Shown: one piece after another, positions 43,097 through 51,601 of the stretch
How the letters are laid out: every line of letters starts with the position of its first letter
Position numbering within the stretch: position 1 is the stretch's first letter
Made by a program: the position numbers and the translations under genes
The notes under the pieces: generated by a model
Database searches by the model: none
What the model was told of the DNA's origin: nothing
Seen by the model: only the letters and a program-made list of their open reading frames with translations
From: Anammoximicrobium sp964645045
GTDB lineage: Bacteria; Planctomycetota; Planctomycetia; Pirellulales; Pirellulaceae
DNA length: 64,000 nt
Assembly: GCA_964645045.1 (NCBI GenBank)
Contig: CAZXYZ010000050.1
Coordinates: 10,948-74,947 of the forward strand
Reading direction: 5' to 3'

Positions 43097-46000
43097 CTAG
43101 TTGACCTCCGCCCGGATCGTGACGATGCCATAGGCTGGAACCTGGACGGGACCGCCGATCGGCCGGAGCGGTTTCTCGCTGGCGTCGCTAAGCCAAATCG
43201 ACTGCGGCGCAGGCTCGCTCCATTTCAGTTCCGTGACCGCATCCCGGCCCGACGCGCCGAACAGGCGCACAATCAGCGCGTGGCCGTCTTCGCTGGGTTT
43301 CAATGCGGTGACGAACACGTCGTGGTTGGACAGCCCCAGCCTCGGTTCGGGCGGCGCGTCGCCGCGCGCTGGGGCGACGACCAGCCGTTGTCCGTACTCC
43401 AAGGCCATTTTGGCAACGCCCGCCTGGTCATAGGGGCCGTGCGGCCACAGCAGGTAGCGGAACACGGTGAGACCCTCCTGCTCGGCGCGGTAATTGGTGT
43501 GCCAGTGGTTGTTCATCGCCCACGAATAGATGGTCTGCGACGGGTCAAGATGATCCAGCCAAGCGGCCGGATCGGACAGGGAACCGATCCGGTTGGCGGT
43601 GATCCCGCCGATCTCGACCAACGGCGCGTCGGAAGTCAGCCAGGTGATGCCCCGCCGGTCGTTCGAGATATCCACCCAGCGCTGCACGGTGAACCAGTTC
43701 TTGCACGCACCCGGGATCTGGTCTTCCTCGGGACGCACGACGCCCCACGGCACGTCCATCCGCACGACACCGCCGGGCACGTTGAAACCGAAGCCAAAGT
43801 GAACGCCTTCCTTGGTGCGCACCGGCAGCTTGTCGACCGTGTTGATGATCTCGACGTAATTCCGCAAGGCATGCACGCGGATCTCGCGAGTCAGCTTGCG
43901 GCAGCCGGGCGCTGCGGATTCGACCAGCAGCGAAGCGATCAGGGGACCGCGTTCCTTGACCGAGATCCTCGCGGCGCCGCTTCTCTGGAGCCCATTCAGG
44001 TCGCTGCCGGGCAGGTAGAAGTAATCGTTCAGCGCCGTGGGCGCGGTCGAGTCCACGTACTCGTGGCCGTCATAAGACAGGCTGGCGATGGCCCCGGTCT
44101 TCTCATCCAGTCGTACGGCCAGGTCGCTGCTGACGGCCGACCTGGAACACGTCAGCGTGTTGCCTTCGGCCTTGGCGCCCTCGAACACCGGTGCTTTCGC
44201 TGTGCCTTCGGTGATGTAGAACCGCCGGCCAAGGTAGGGCGCCCAACACGGCCGGAATACGAGTTCGCCCGTGGTCAGCCGCTGAGAGGGGCGTGCCGAG
44301 TCCGTGGTGAGGGAATCCTTGACGACATCCCCGGCGGTCGACAGGTCCTTGGGAACCGTGACCAGTGCGTACGGATAGCTGAACGACGTGGTGTTCAGTA
44401 CATCGATCGCAGTCACCTTGCCGTCCGGCACGACGGGTTCGCCGCGGGATGCCAGCGCCGCGTCCAGTAATTGGCGCGATTGCTTGTCCCCCTCCAAGGC
44501 GAACGCCTGCTTGATGGCCCATTGGCTCTTGACAAAGGGATGATCCGGCTGGCTGATGCTGTTGTGCGCGCCCCAGGTGTGCTCGTCGTACAGCAGGACA
44601 TTCCGCCAGGCCTGGTAGAAATCGCCGACGGGGTAAGCTTGAGGACGGAGCATCGCGAACAGCGTCTCGGCTTGGACGAGCCGCTCGGCCGAGGCCCGGT
44701 TCAGGGCCGTCTCCAACGCACTCGACGCCGCTCCGTCTTCCCAGTACGGCGTGAAATCGCCCCGGGCCGTCGGCAACTGGCCGCCGTACCGCTGCTCGAA
44801 ATCGCGGAACATCTCGTCCGTTGTGGCGATGACGAGTTTCGGGTACGCGAACCGCTCGTTCCACTGCTTGACCCGCTCGGGAAAATTCACGTCGGGAGCG
44901 CCGTTGTCGCCCAGGCAGTGCCGGACTTGAACGTAGTCGTAGGCGTACCCCTTGTCGGCCAGTCTCCCGAGATAATCGAGCAATCGGTCCTCCGAGTGAA
45001 AGACCTGGTAGTAGCCGGTGCCCGTCATCCAGACCAGCACCTTGTCTTGACCGTTGGGACCGGTCCACCAGAAGGGTTTGTCGCCCCAAGCGGCGGTGGT
45101 GTGCCCGATCCGGTCGCCGCCATTGGGGCCGATACTGAAGTATTTGACGCCACTGTGCGCAAAGGCCGGCACGATTCCCCAGGTGTAGCCGGGCACGTCG
45201 GTGATCATGGCCGAGGTGATCGGTTGACCGCACAATTCGGACACCTGTTGGGCACACGTCAACAGTCGCAACAGTTCCTCCGGCCGGCACAGGCCGGTCA
45301 GTTCGTTGCCGTACAGCGCCTGCAAGCCGACTTGACCCCTGTTAACCGCATCAATGAACTGCCGGCGTTTCTCCGGCGTGGCCTGTTTCAGGTAGCTGTC
45401 CACCGCCCAGAGCACTTCGACATTCCACTTGAACCGGGCGCCGGCCGGGTACGCGGCCGACTTCTGCGCCGTGTCGATCGCCATCTCCAGATACTTCCAT
45501 TGCGCCTGCTCGACCTCGGTCTGCACGTGGGTGTAACCGATGTCGACATGCGAGTGGGGCAGCAGGTAGACGACCCACTTGCGCACGGGCCGCAGTGTGA
45601 CGCTTTGCGTCGTCGTCTGATTTGCGGCTTCGACGCGGATTGCTACGTCGGTATCCTTTTCCACCGCGGCCACGGCGACCTCCAGACTCTGCACGCCCGG
45701 ACGCAACGCCAGATCTACCGGTTGGGCGCCAGCGACGCACACGCGTGCCGACGTGTCATCGCCAAAGTGCCGGATGGCAAGCCGGATCGTCTGCTTCAAC
45801 TGGCCGTCCCGCTCGACCAACACCGGCGGCGATTGAACGGAACCGACGACCGTCCCGCTGACGTCGGCCAGTTCCAAGTCCGGCGGCCCTGCCAACCCCA
45901 GCCAGTCGTACAGCAGCCAACTGCCGGACCGCGTCGTGATCGCAATTTCGTTCGCGCCGGCTTTGAGCAACTGGGCCGGAAACCCGATTTCGAATTGGTG

Positions 46001-46507
46001 CTCGCGTCCCTGCTTGGGATCTCCAAACACGGAAGCGTCGCCGGCCCCCGGCGGCAGCGTTTGCTTGAATTCCCGGCCGTTGACCGCGATCCGCAGTTCC
46101 GGCGGAATCTGGTGTTGGGTGTCTACCAAATCGAATCGCAGCTGACACTGGCCGTCGGCCGGCGCGGCTTTCAGCCCAAAAACGACGGTAAAGGTATGCG
46201 GACGTCCTCCCGCCCAACCGTCGCCGGGACCAGGATGCACATACGGCCAGTCGCGTTGCGGATCGGATTTGCCGACAACATAGAATCCATCCTCGCGAAA
46301 CTCGGCATACCGGTTCGGCGCAAGGGCAAATTCCGCATTGCGGTTGTCGGGCGCTCCGATCTGCCACAGCAGAGCGGGCTCGGCCGCCACGGCCGCTGGT
46401 GGCAACTGAAACCCGACCGCCGACACCAACAGCGTCAACCCCAAGCATGTCGGCTGGATACAGATGGAGACGATCGCTCCGAACGTGGTCGACTTGTTGG
46501 CTCGCAT
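43097..46507 (-). CDS. Secreted glycoside hydrolase family 38 (alpha-mannosidase-like)
   Basis: GH38 enzymes remove alpha-mannose with zinc and an aspartate nucleophile. The 1136-residue protein has a signal peptide (LGLTLLVSAVGFQLPPAAVA). An N-terminal beta-sandwich (~45-270, rhamnogalacturonan-lyase-like) is followed by the GH38 catalytic start VYLLPHSHVDIGYTHVQTEV near residue 320. The candidate nucleophile segment is SAMITDVPGYTWGIVPAFA near 436, and a large C-terminal beta-domain ends with PQSIWLSDASEKPLRPIGGP. An AAGGAGAT sits before the ATG. It is likely co-transcribed with the propeller-hydrolase gene as a polysaccharide-degrading unit. Confidence 0.88.
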   Translation of the reverse strand: MRANKSTTFGAIVSICIQPTCLGLTLLVSAVGFQLPPAAVAAEPALLWQIGAPDNRNAEFALAPNRYAEFREDGFYVVGKSDPQRDWPYVHPGPGDGWAGGRPHTFTVVFGLKAAPADGQCQLRFDLVDTQHQIPPELRIAVNGREFKQTLPPGAGDASVFGDPKQGREHQFEIGFPAQLLKAGANEIAITTRSGSWLLYDWLGLAGPPDLELADVSGTVVGSVQSPPVLVERDGQLKQTIRLAIRHFGDDTSARVCVAGAQPVDLALRPGVQSLEVAVAAVEKDTDVAIRVEAANQTTTQSVTLRPVRKWVVYLLPHSHVDIGYTHVQTEVEQAQWKYLEMAIDTAQKSAAYPAGARFKWNVEVLWAVDSYLKQATPEKRRQFIDAVNRGQVGLQALYGNELTGLCRPEELLRLLTCAQQVSELCGQPITSAMITDVPGYTWGIVPAFAHSGVKYFSIGPNGGDRIGHTTAAWGDKPFWWTGPNGQDKVLVWMTGTGYYQVFHSEDRLLDYLGRLADKGYAYDYVQVRHCLGDNGAPDVNFPERVKQWNERFAYPKLVIATTDEMFRDFEQRYGGQLPTARGDFTPYWEDGAASSALETALNRASAERLVQAETLFAMLRPQAYPVGDFYQAWRNVLLYDEHTWGAHNSISQPDHPFVKSQWAIKQAFALEGDKQSRQLLDAALASRGEPVVPDGKVTAIDVLNTTSFSYPYALVTVPKDLSTAGDVVKDSLTTDSARPSQRLTTGELVFRPCWAPYLGRRFYITEGTAKAPVFEGAKAEGNTLTCSRSAVSSDLAVRLDEKTGAIASLSYDGHEYVDSTAPTALNDYFYLPGSDLNGLQRSGAARISVKERGPLIASLLVESAAPGCRKLTREIRVHALRNYVEIINTVDKLPVRTKEGVHFGFGFNVPGGVVRMDVPWGVVRPEEDQIPGACKNWFTVQRWVDISNDRRGITWLTSDAPLVEIGGITANRIGSLSDPAAWLDHLDPSQTIYSWAMNNHWHTNYRAEQEGLTVFRYLLWPHGPYDQAGVAKMALEYGQRLVVAPARGDAPPEPRLGLSNHDVFVTALKPSEDGHALIVRLFGASGRDAVTELKWSEPAPQSIWLSDASEKPLRPIGGPVQVPAYGIVTIRAEVN

Positions 46508-46558
46508 GGCCTATCTCCTTAAATGTCTCAGTTCGTGAGAAACGTGCCGTGCATGCAT

Positions 46559-46614
46559 GTTGGAGTTCACGCTTTAGCGTGTCCTCGCGAGCACGCTAAA
46601 GCGTGGACTCCAAC
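46559..46614. repeat. Intergenic palindrome family P, copy 5 (short form)
   Basis: GTTGGAGTTCACGCTTTAGC faces an inverted GCTAAAGCGTGGACTCCAAC. The inner GC palindrome is shortened to TCGCGA, making a compact 56-bp copy. It lies between two genes on the same strand (46507 start side, 46629 stop side). Confidence 0.8.
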
Positions 46615-46628
46615 GTGGGTTACGGGCG

Positions 46629-49334
46629 TCAGTCCGCGTTAAGCGTAACACATTCCAGTTTGATGTCACCCGGCCAGGGGCGCACCGTCGCTTGCCCGTA
46701 TACGCCCAATTCGGACAGGCCCATTCCGCGGTTCGTTTGGGGCGAGCAGACGAAGCGGATGTACCGGCCCCGTTGCGGTTTGTCAAACACGAGAGGATAC
46801 GAATACGCCAGCCGTCCCCCGGCGGGCAATTTCGCATAGTCCGGGCTGTCGTCGTGTTCCCAGGCTTCGTAGTCGCCCGGCGGCCGAAAGAGGTCGTCGT
46901 GCTGAATCCTCCCGATGGTACGCCAGTCGCTTCCGTTTTCGGACATCGCCACTTCGATGCCGGCCGGGTGGCAATACCGGTCGTTGGGCTGATGGGTGCT
47001 CACGCGGACGCCGGCGACGGTCAGGGTTTGCTCCAAGTCGACGACCAACGTGACCGGCTCGCCTTGGTCCCAGAATGCAATCGCGGGCTGGACGGGACCG
47101 CTGGTCGTCGAGTCGGTCGGTGCGATCACAATCCCGTTGGTCAACTCGCGCCCGTTGCGGTCGGGGTTTCCCGACTGGGAACTCGACAGGCGGCTGGCCG
47201 TGTAGGGTTTTCCTACGGCCAGCGGCAGGTCCCAGCGATACGCAACTTGCGGCCGCTCCCAGCCCGGTCCGACGTCGGTTCCGTCCGAATAGCCGTAGCG
47301 CACGATTTTTCCTTCGGGGCCGAAGCCTTGCAAGTTCAGCCGCACCGAGTGCATCGTCGGATCGCGCCGGCCGGCGACGTTGATCGCGTAACGATGCGGC
47401 AGCGTCCGGACCAATTCGGTGTGGGTCCGGGGAACGTCGCCTTCTGCGCGATGCTCCGTCCAGTGGTAGGTCACTTCCAGCGGCTGAAAACCGGTGTCGC
47501 GAGGCTGGTGGCACACGCGGATCAGCAAGTCTTGGATGCCGGGCATGTTGTAGGTGGCCGCCCCGGAACGACAGAAGAAGGTACTCCGAAAATAGACCTG
47601 TCGAGCGTCAGCGGGGATCTCGTTCCGTTCCCAATGCTGGATGACCTGTTCGTCGAACGGAAAATCGCCGTCGCGATTCGCGTGGAACTCGTGAAATCGG
47701 CTTCCATCCCACGAATGCTGCAGGGAGACGGACGAGTTGGCCGAGCGATTGGTGCTGACGACGCCATACGTGACGCACGTGATCTCGCGGGGAACCTCCA
47801 GCCGCCACGTCGCGGAGCATTCGCGGCCGTCGGCGCCGGCGCCCAGCGTCGCCTTGTACGTTCCGTCCGGTTGCTCGTCGCTGTGGACGCTCTCTTCCGT
47901 CGCGACGGTGTGGCGGTACGCACCCGCGTGCAGCGGCGGCCACAGCTCCGCCGTCTCGACCTGATCGTCCGCGCGAAGTACGACTTGATTGGTCCCCAGG
48001 GTCAGTTTGGGCAGCGTCAGCCGGTTCAGCTGAGTGATCGTCGTGACCCGGAACGAATCCAGTCCGGCAGCCTGCCGTTGTCGAGCGGCGCGCATCGCAA
48101 TCTTGACCAAACATTGCGTCACGCCGGCAACTTCGTCCCGAAGCGTGCGTCGGATCGTCTGCAGTCCCGGCGATTCGGCCTGCCAGACCGGCGTCCAATG
48201 CAGCCCGGCGTCGCGCGACACGGCAACGCTCAACTGATCCGCGGGGCCGGCGCAGCGCCCGTCGCCTTCGATCCGCATCCCGGTAATGACGTTGGCGGCA
48301 TCGATCTTGAACACGGCCCATGCGTCGCTGGCCGCTTCGGCCGGGTGCAGGCGCGGCTCGCAACCATCTTCGGCCTGCAGCGCGACGCCATGATCGTCGT
48401 AGAAGACGCTGCGGCACTCCCGCGCGGCCAGATCCGGCTGAAACAGCCAGCGGCCGTTGCCGCGCAAATTCCGCAAACCATGTTGTTCGTCGGGATCGGA
48501 TCCGTTGGCCATGGGCCGATAGCAGGCGATCTCCTTCTCGGCCGTCTCGGCGCTGGCGGAATCTCGATCCAACGGACTCCAGTACCGCGTGTACGACTGG
48601 TACGGCCGCAAGTTCAGCGTGTAGCGGTGGCCGGATCGAGCGACCTGGCAATAGCGGTCGACCGAGAACCCGTCGGTGTAGGACGAGGCCCCGTTGAGGA
48701 GCGTCCGCTGGTATCCGACGGGTTGGTCGGCGGCACAACGCCAGCCGGTTGGTCCCGGATGCGTGCCGCACGGGGGCGCGTAGTGGTACAAGTAGTAATG
48801 CCCCGGCTCGCTGCGCCCGGCCGTAAGCTCGCAGGCATGCGATTCCTTGATTTCCTGACAGCTGGCGACCTGGCCCGCGTGGTTCAGGCAGAAGATGCTC
48901 ATCGACGAATCGAACAAGTGCCAGTTCCGGCCGTCGTCCCACGAGACCTCGCTGACCGTATGATCGCCCAGTTGGATGTAGCGGCCCCGATAGCCCAGGT
49001 GCAGGAAACCGGCCAGGTTCAGCGACGAAATGATCCCGCAATTCATAGCGCCGTACGAGTTGTAGTGCAAGATCGGATCCCAGATGTGCCGCCCATCCTC
49101 CACGGCACAGCTCGTCTGCCGGCGGCTGCGACGGCCCCACCGCCAGACGGCGATGCACTTTTCCTGCGGCGTGGTCCAGACGCCGGTGGCCGACACGACA
49201 AACGACGCCATGTCCGTATAGTCCGGCGCGTTGTCCGTGACGAGGTGCAGGTTGTAGTCCGCCGCCGTGGCGGAGCCGTACAGGCACAATGCTGCCAACA
49301 GGGGCGGCAGGATCATCTTGGGAATCGCGGTCAC
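46629..49334 (-). CDS. Secreted transglutaminase-like protein with C-terminal F5/8-type domain
   Basis: After a signal peptide (ILPPLLAALCLYGSATAA), the N-terminal part shows a transglutaminase/papain-like triad. Cys is in SYGAMNCGIISSLN near residue 99, His in LGDHTVSEVSWDDG near 123, and Asp in WHLFDSSMS near 141. Middle beta-domains follow, and residues ~720-890 look like a discoidin/F5-8 carbohydrate-binding domain (LTVAGVRVSTHQPNDRYCHP, then YIRFVCSPQTNRGMGLSELG). The start is GTG 49334, eight bases after GGGAGG; GTG 49340 is the alternative. It lies upstream of the GH38 gene on the same strand with a palindrome between. Whether it acts as a protease or crosslinks protein is unknown. Confidence 0.7.
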   Translation of the reverse strand: MTAIPKMILPPLLAALCLYGSATAADYNLHLVTDNAPDYTDMASFVVSATGVWTTPQEKCIAVWRWGRRSRRQTSCAVEDGRHIWDPILHYNSYGAMNCGIISSLNLAGFLHLGYRGRYIQLGDHTVSEVSWDDGRNWHLFDSSMSIFCLNHAGQVASCQEIKESHACELTAGRSEPGHYYLYHYAPPCGTHPGPTGWRCAADQPVGYQRTLLNGASSYTDGFSVDRYCQVARSGHRYTLNLRPYQSYTRYWSPLDRDSASAETAEKEIACYRPMANGSDPDEQHGLRNLRGNGRWLFQPDLAARECRSVFYDDHGVALQAEDGCEPRLHPAEAASDAWAVFKIDAANVITGMRIEGDGRCAGPADQLSVAVSRDAGLHWTPVWQAESPGLQTIRRTLRDEVAGVTQCLVKIAMRAARQRQAAGLDSFRVTTITQLNRLTLPKLTLGTNQVVLRADDQVETAELWPPLHAGAYRHTVATEESVHSDEQPDGTYKATLGAGADGRECSATWRLEVPREITCVTYGVVSTNRSANSSVSLQHSWDGSRFHEFHANRDGDFPFDEQVIQHWERNEIPADARQVYFRSTFFCRSGAATYNMPGIQDLLIRVCHQPRDTGFQPLEVTYHWTEHRAEGDVPRTHTELVRTLPHRYAINVAGRRDPTMHSVRLNLQGFGPEGKIVRYGYSDGTDVGPGWERPQVAYRWDLPLAVGKPYTASRLSSSQSGNPDRNGRELTNGIVIAPTDSTTSGPVQPAIAFWDQGEPVTLVVDLEQTLTVAGVRVSTHQPNDRYCHPAGIEVAMSENGSDWRTIGRIQHDDLFRPPGDYEAWEHDDSPDYAKLPAGGRLAYSYPLVFDKPQRGRYIRFVCSPQTNRGMGLSELGVYGQATVRPWPGDIKLECVTLNAD

Positions 49335-49381
49335 GAGCACTTCCTCCCGGTTTGGCAGCGACTCATTGTAGCACTACGGAA

Positions 49382-49477
49382 GGGCTCAGACGTACAGAAT
49401 TCAATTTTCGCGGGGACACCGTCTTCCATGTGGCAAGGCGATCGGCCGCGAAAATTGAATTCTGTACGTCTGAGCCC
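49382..49477. mobile_element. MITE-like element with 32-bp perfect terminal inverted repeats
   Basis: The ends GGGCTCAGACGTACAGAATT (continuing to 32 bp) are perfectly inverted around a ~30-bp centre, giving 96 bp in all. The AT-rich TTCAATTTTCG part stands out in this GC-rich region. It lies between the divergent transglutaminase-like gene and etfB. Confidence 0.8.
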
Positions 49478-49587
49478 GGATCGGTTCCGCCCTTCGCATC
49501 CAACGGCCGATTCGCTATCATACCGCCCAAAACCTTGCGCCGCGACTTTCCTGCGAAAATAGCCCGGAACCTCAAGGCAAGACCGTT

Positions 49588-50337
49588 GTGAAGATCCTGG
49601 TTTGTGTGAAACGCGTCCCCGATCCGAATCAGCGGGTCAGCGTGCGCGCGGACGGATCGGGGATCGAGGACGACGACCTGACGTTCGTCATCAATCCGTT
49701 CGACGAGGTGGCCCTGGAGGAAGCGATTGCGATCCGCGAACGGTCGTCCGAGCCGGTCGAAGTGGTCGTCGTCGGCATCGGTTCCCGGGAGTATGACGAA
49801 CAGCTCTGCATCGCCTTGGCAATGGGCGCCGACCGGGCTCTGATGGTATCGTGTGAGAAACCGCTGGACTCGTGGAACGTGGCCCGGATCCTGCGGCAAG
49901 TGGTGCTGCGCGAATCGCCCCAGTTGGTGCTGATGGGCAAACAAGCTATCGACGACGACGCGAACCAAGCCGGCCAGTTCCTGGCCGCCTTGCTGGCTTG
50001 GCCACAGGCCACGTTCGCTTCGCGCATCGAATTGAGCGATGGCACGGCGCGGGTCGAACGCGAGACCGATGCGGGGATCGAGACCTTGCAAGTCCATTTG
50101 CCGGCGGTGGTCACCGTCGACCTGCGGCTGAACCAACCCCGCTATGCCGCCTTGGCCGCGATTCTGCGGGCCCGCAAGAAGCCCTTGGAGCGGATCTCGT
50201 TGGACGCGTTGGCCGTCGCCATCGAGCCCCGGGTGCGAGTCCTCTCGTGGCAAGGAACCTCGGGGGACCGGACCTGCCGCATGGTGGGTTCCGTAGACGA
50301 ATTGGTTGCTCAGCTTCGTTCCGTCAAGGTCCTTTGA
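49588..50337 (+). CDS. etfB: Electron transfer flavoprotein beta subunit
   Basis: EtfB with EtfA carries electrons from acyl-CoA dehydrogenases to the quinone pool. The 249 residues begin KILVCVKRVPDPNQRVSVRA, with FVINPFDEVALEEAIAIRE near residue 34 and the signature VLMGKQAIDDDANQAGQFLA near 112. The C-terminal MVGSVDELVAQL is typical. It starts at GTG 49588. etfA begins 14 bp after its stop. Confidence 0.92.
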   Translation: MKILVCVKRVPDPNQRVSVRADGSGIEDDDLTFVINPFDEVALEEAIAIRERSSEPVEVVVVGIGSREYDEQLCIALAMGADRALMVSCEKPLDSWNVARILRQVVLRESPQLVLMGKQAIDDDANQAGQFLAALLAWPQATFASRIELSDGTARVERETDAGIETLQVHLPAVVTVDLRLNQPRYAALAAILRARKKPLERISLDALAVAIEPRVRVLSWQGTSGDRTCRMVGSVDELVAQLRSVKVL

Positions 50338-50351
50338 CACGGAGGCCGTCG

Positions 50352-51323
50352 ATGCGGATTCTGGTCGTCGCCGAACACGATGGCACCGCCGTCCGCGCTG
50401 CCAGTCGGTCCGCGATGACCTTCGCGCGAGCTTGCGCGGCAGCTACGGGAGGCAGCACCCGGTGGCTGCTGTTGGGGCACCAACTCGCGTTGCCCGCCGC
50501 CGCCGCCGCGATCTATGCCCCGGTGTTGACCGCCGACAGCCCGGCCTTGACCGCTCCGTTGGCCGACCGCTATGCGCACGTCATTGCGGCGGTTGTCGAG
50601 CAGCAGCAAGCCGATCTGCTGGTGGCCGCCAGCGGCACGTGGGCCAAGGACATCGTGACGCGTGCGGCGGGACGGTTGGGCGGCGCAATGGCCGGCGACG
50701 TGGTGGGCCACGAGTTCTGCGACGGAAGGCTGCGGATGCAGCGTCCCGTGTATGCGGGTGCGGCCCTGGCAACGATCGAACTGTGCGGCTCCCCGCAGAT
50801 CGTTACGGTTCGAGCCTCGGCATACCCTCCGGCGGAGCCCACGGCAACGGCGGCGGAGATCACGCAAGTGAGCGTCTGCGAAGCCGATTTGCCGCGGTCC
50901 TCGGAGTACCTGGGTTTGGCTTCCAGCCGTGCCGGGCGGCCCGACGTCAGCGACGCGCGGGTGATCGTGTCCGGCGGGCGCGCCGTGCAGAGCCGCGAGG
51001 ATTTCGAGCGTCTGGTGGGCGGCTTGGCGGACGCGTTCGGCGGAGGCACGGGCAGTACTCGCGCGCTGGTCGATGCCGGCATCGCGCCGAACGAATGCCA
51101 GGTCGGCCAGACGGGCAAGATTGTGGCCCCGGATCTTTATATCGCGTTGGGACTGTCTGGCGCCGTCCAGCACTTGGCCGGCATGAAAGGCGCCAAGTGC
51201 GTAGTGGCCGTGAATCGCGACCCCAAGGCGCCGATCTTTTCAGCTGCCGACGTCGGCCTGGTTGCTGATGTTTACGAAGCGGTACCGGATTTGATCGAAA
51301 AACTCCGAACGGACCGGCAGTGA
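50352..51323 (+). CDS. etfA: Electron transfer flavoprotein alpha subunit
   Basis: The 323 residues match EtfA. The N-terminal domain (MRILVVAEHDGTAVRAASRS, LLVAASGTWAKDIVTRAAGR) is followed by the FAD-binding C-terminal domain with VIVSGGRAVQSREDFERLVG, the signature NECQVGQTGKIVAPDLYIAL and LSGAVQHLAGMKGAKCVVAV, and the end NRDPKAPIF. ATG 50352 follows GGAGG by six bases. A longer in-frame extension into etfB is rejected. Paired with etfB and followed by a hydroxyacyl-CoA dehydrogenase, it points to fatty-acid oxidation. Confidence 0.93.
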   Translation: MRILVVAEHDGTAVRAASRSAMTFARACAAATGGSTRWLLLGHQLALPAAAAAIYAPVLTADSPALTAPLADRYAHVIAAVVEQQQADLLVAASGTWAKDIVTRAAGRLGGAMAGDVVGHEFCDGRLRMQRPVYAGAALATIELCGSPQIVTVRASAYPPAEPTATAAEITQVSVCEADLPRSSEYLGLASSRAGRPDVSDARVIVSGGRAVQSREDFERLVGGLADAFGGGTGSTRALVDAGIAPNECQVGQTGKIVAPDLYIALGLSGAVQHLAGMKGAKCVVAVNRDPKAPIFSAADVGLVADVYEAVPDLIEKLRTDRQ

Positions 51324-51353
51324 CAAGATGCCGTCATTCGAGGCAAGGTTGCG

Positions 51354-51537
51354 ACTCAAAATTCGAGATCCGAAACACGAAAACCGAAACAAACTTCAAA
51401 ATTCAAATGCCCAAGGCTCGAAACAACAGTTGCGGTCCCATCGGTTCCAAGCGGCCGTGCCGGCGACGTTTGAAACATTCGAATTTTGCGTTTTGGATTT
51501 CTTTCGGATTTCGGATTTGATATTTCGGATTTGGCTG
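51354..51537. repeat. Imperfect AT-rich inverted repeat (degraded MITE-like)
   Basis: The left arm has GATCCGAAACACGAAAACCG and CTTCAAAATTCAAATG. The right arm has a complementary CATTCGAATTTTGCG followed by TTTCTTTCGGATTTCGG. The 184-bp stretch is far richer in A and T than its surroundings and carries no gene. It separates etfA from the next gene. Confidence 0.6.
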
Positions 51538-51601
51538 CACATCCCGTAGGGCGGAATTCATTCCGCTGTACGAGGAAGAAGATTCAAACCGGGGATTTAG
51601 G

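Noticed and set aside
46692..49562. Very long open frame on the plus strand opposite the transglutaminase-like gene
   Set aside because: High GC content gives long antisense frames. Its translation is Arg/Val/Gly-rich without domain signatures, while the minus-strand protein has a signal peptide and catalytic motifs.
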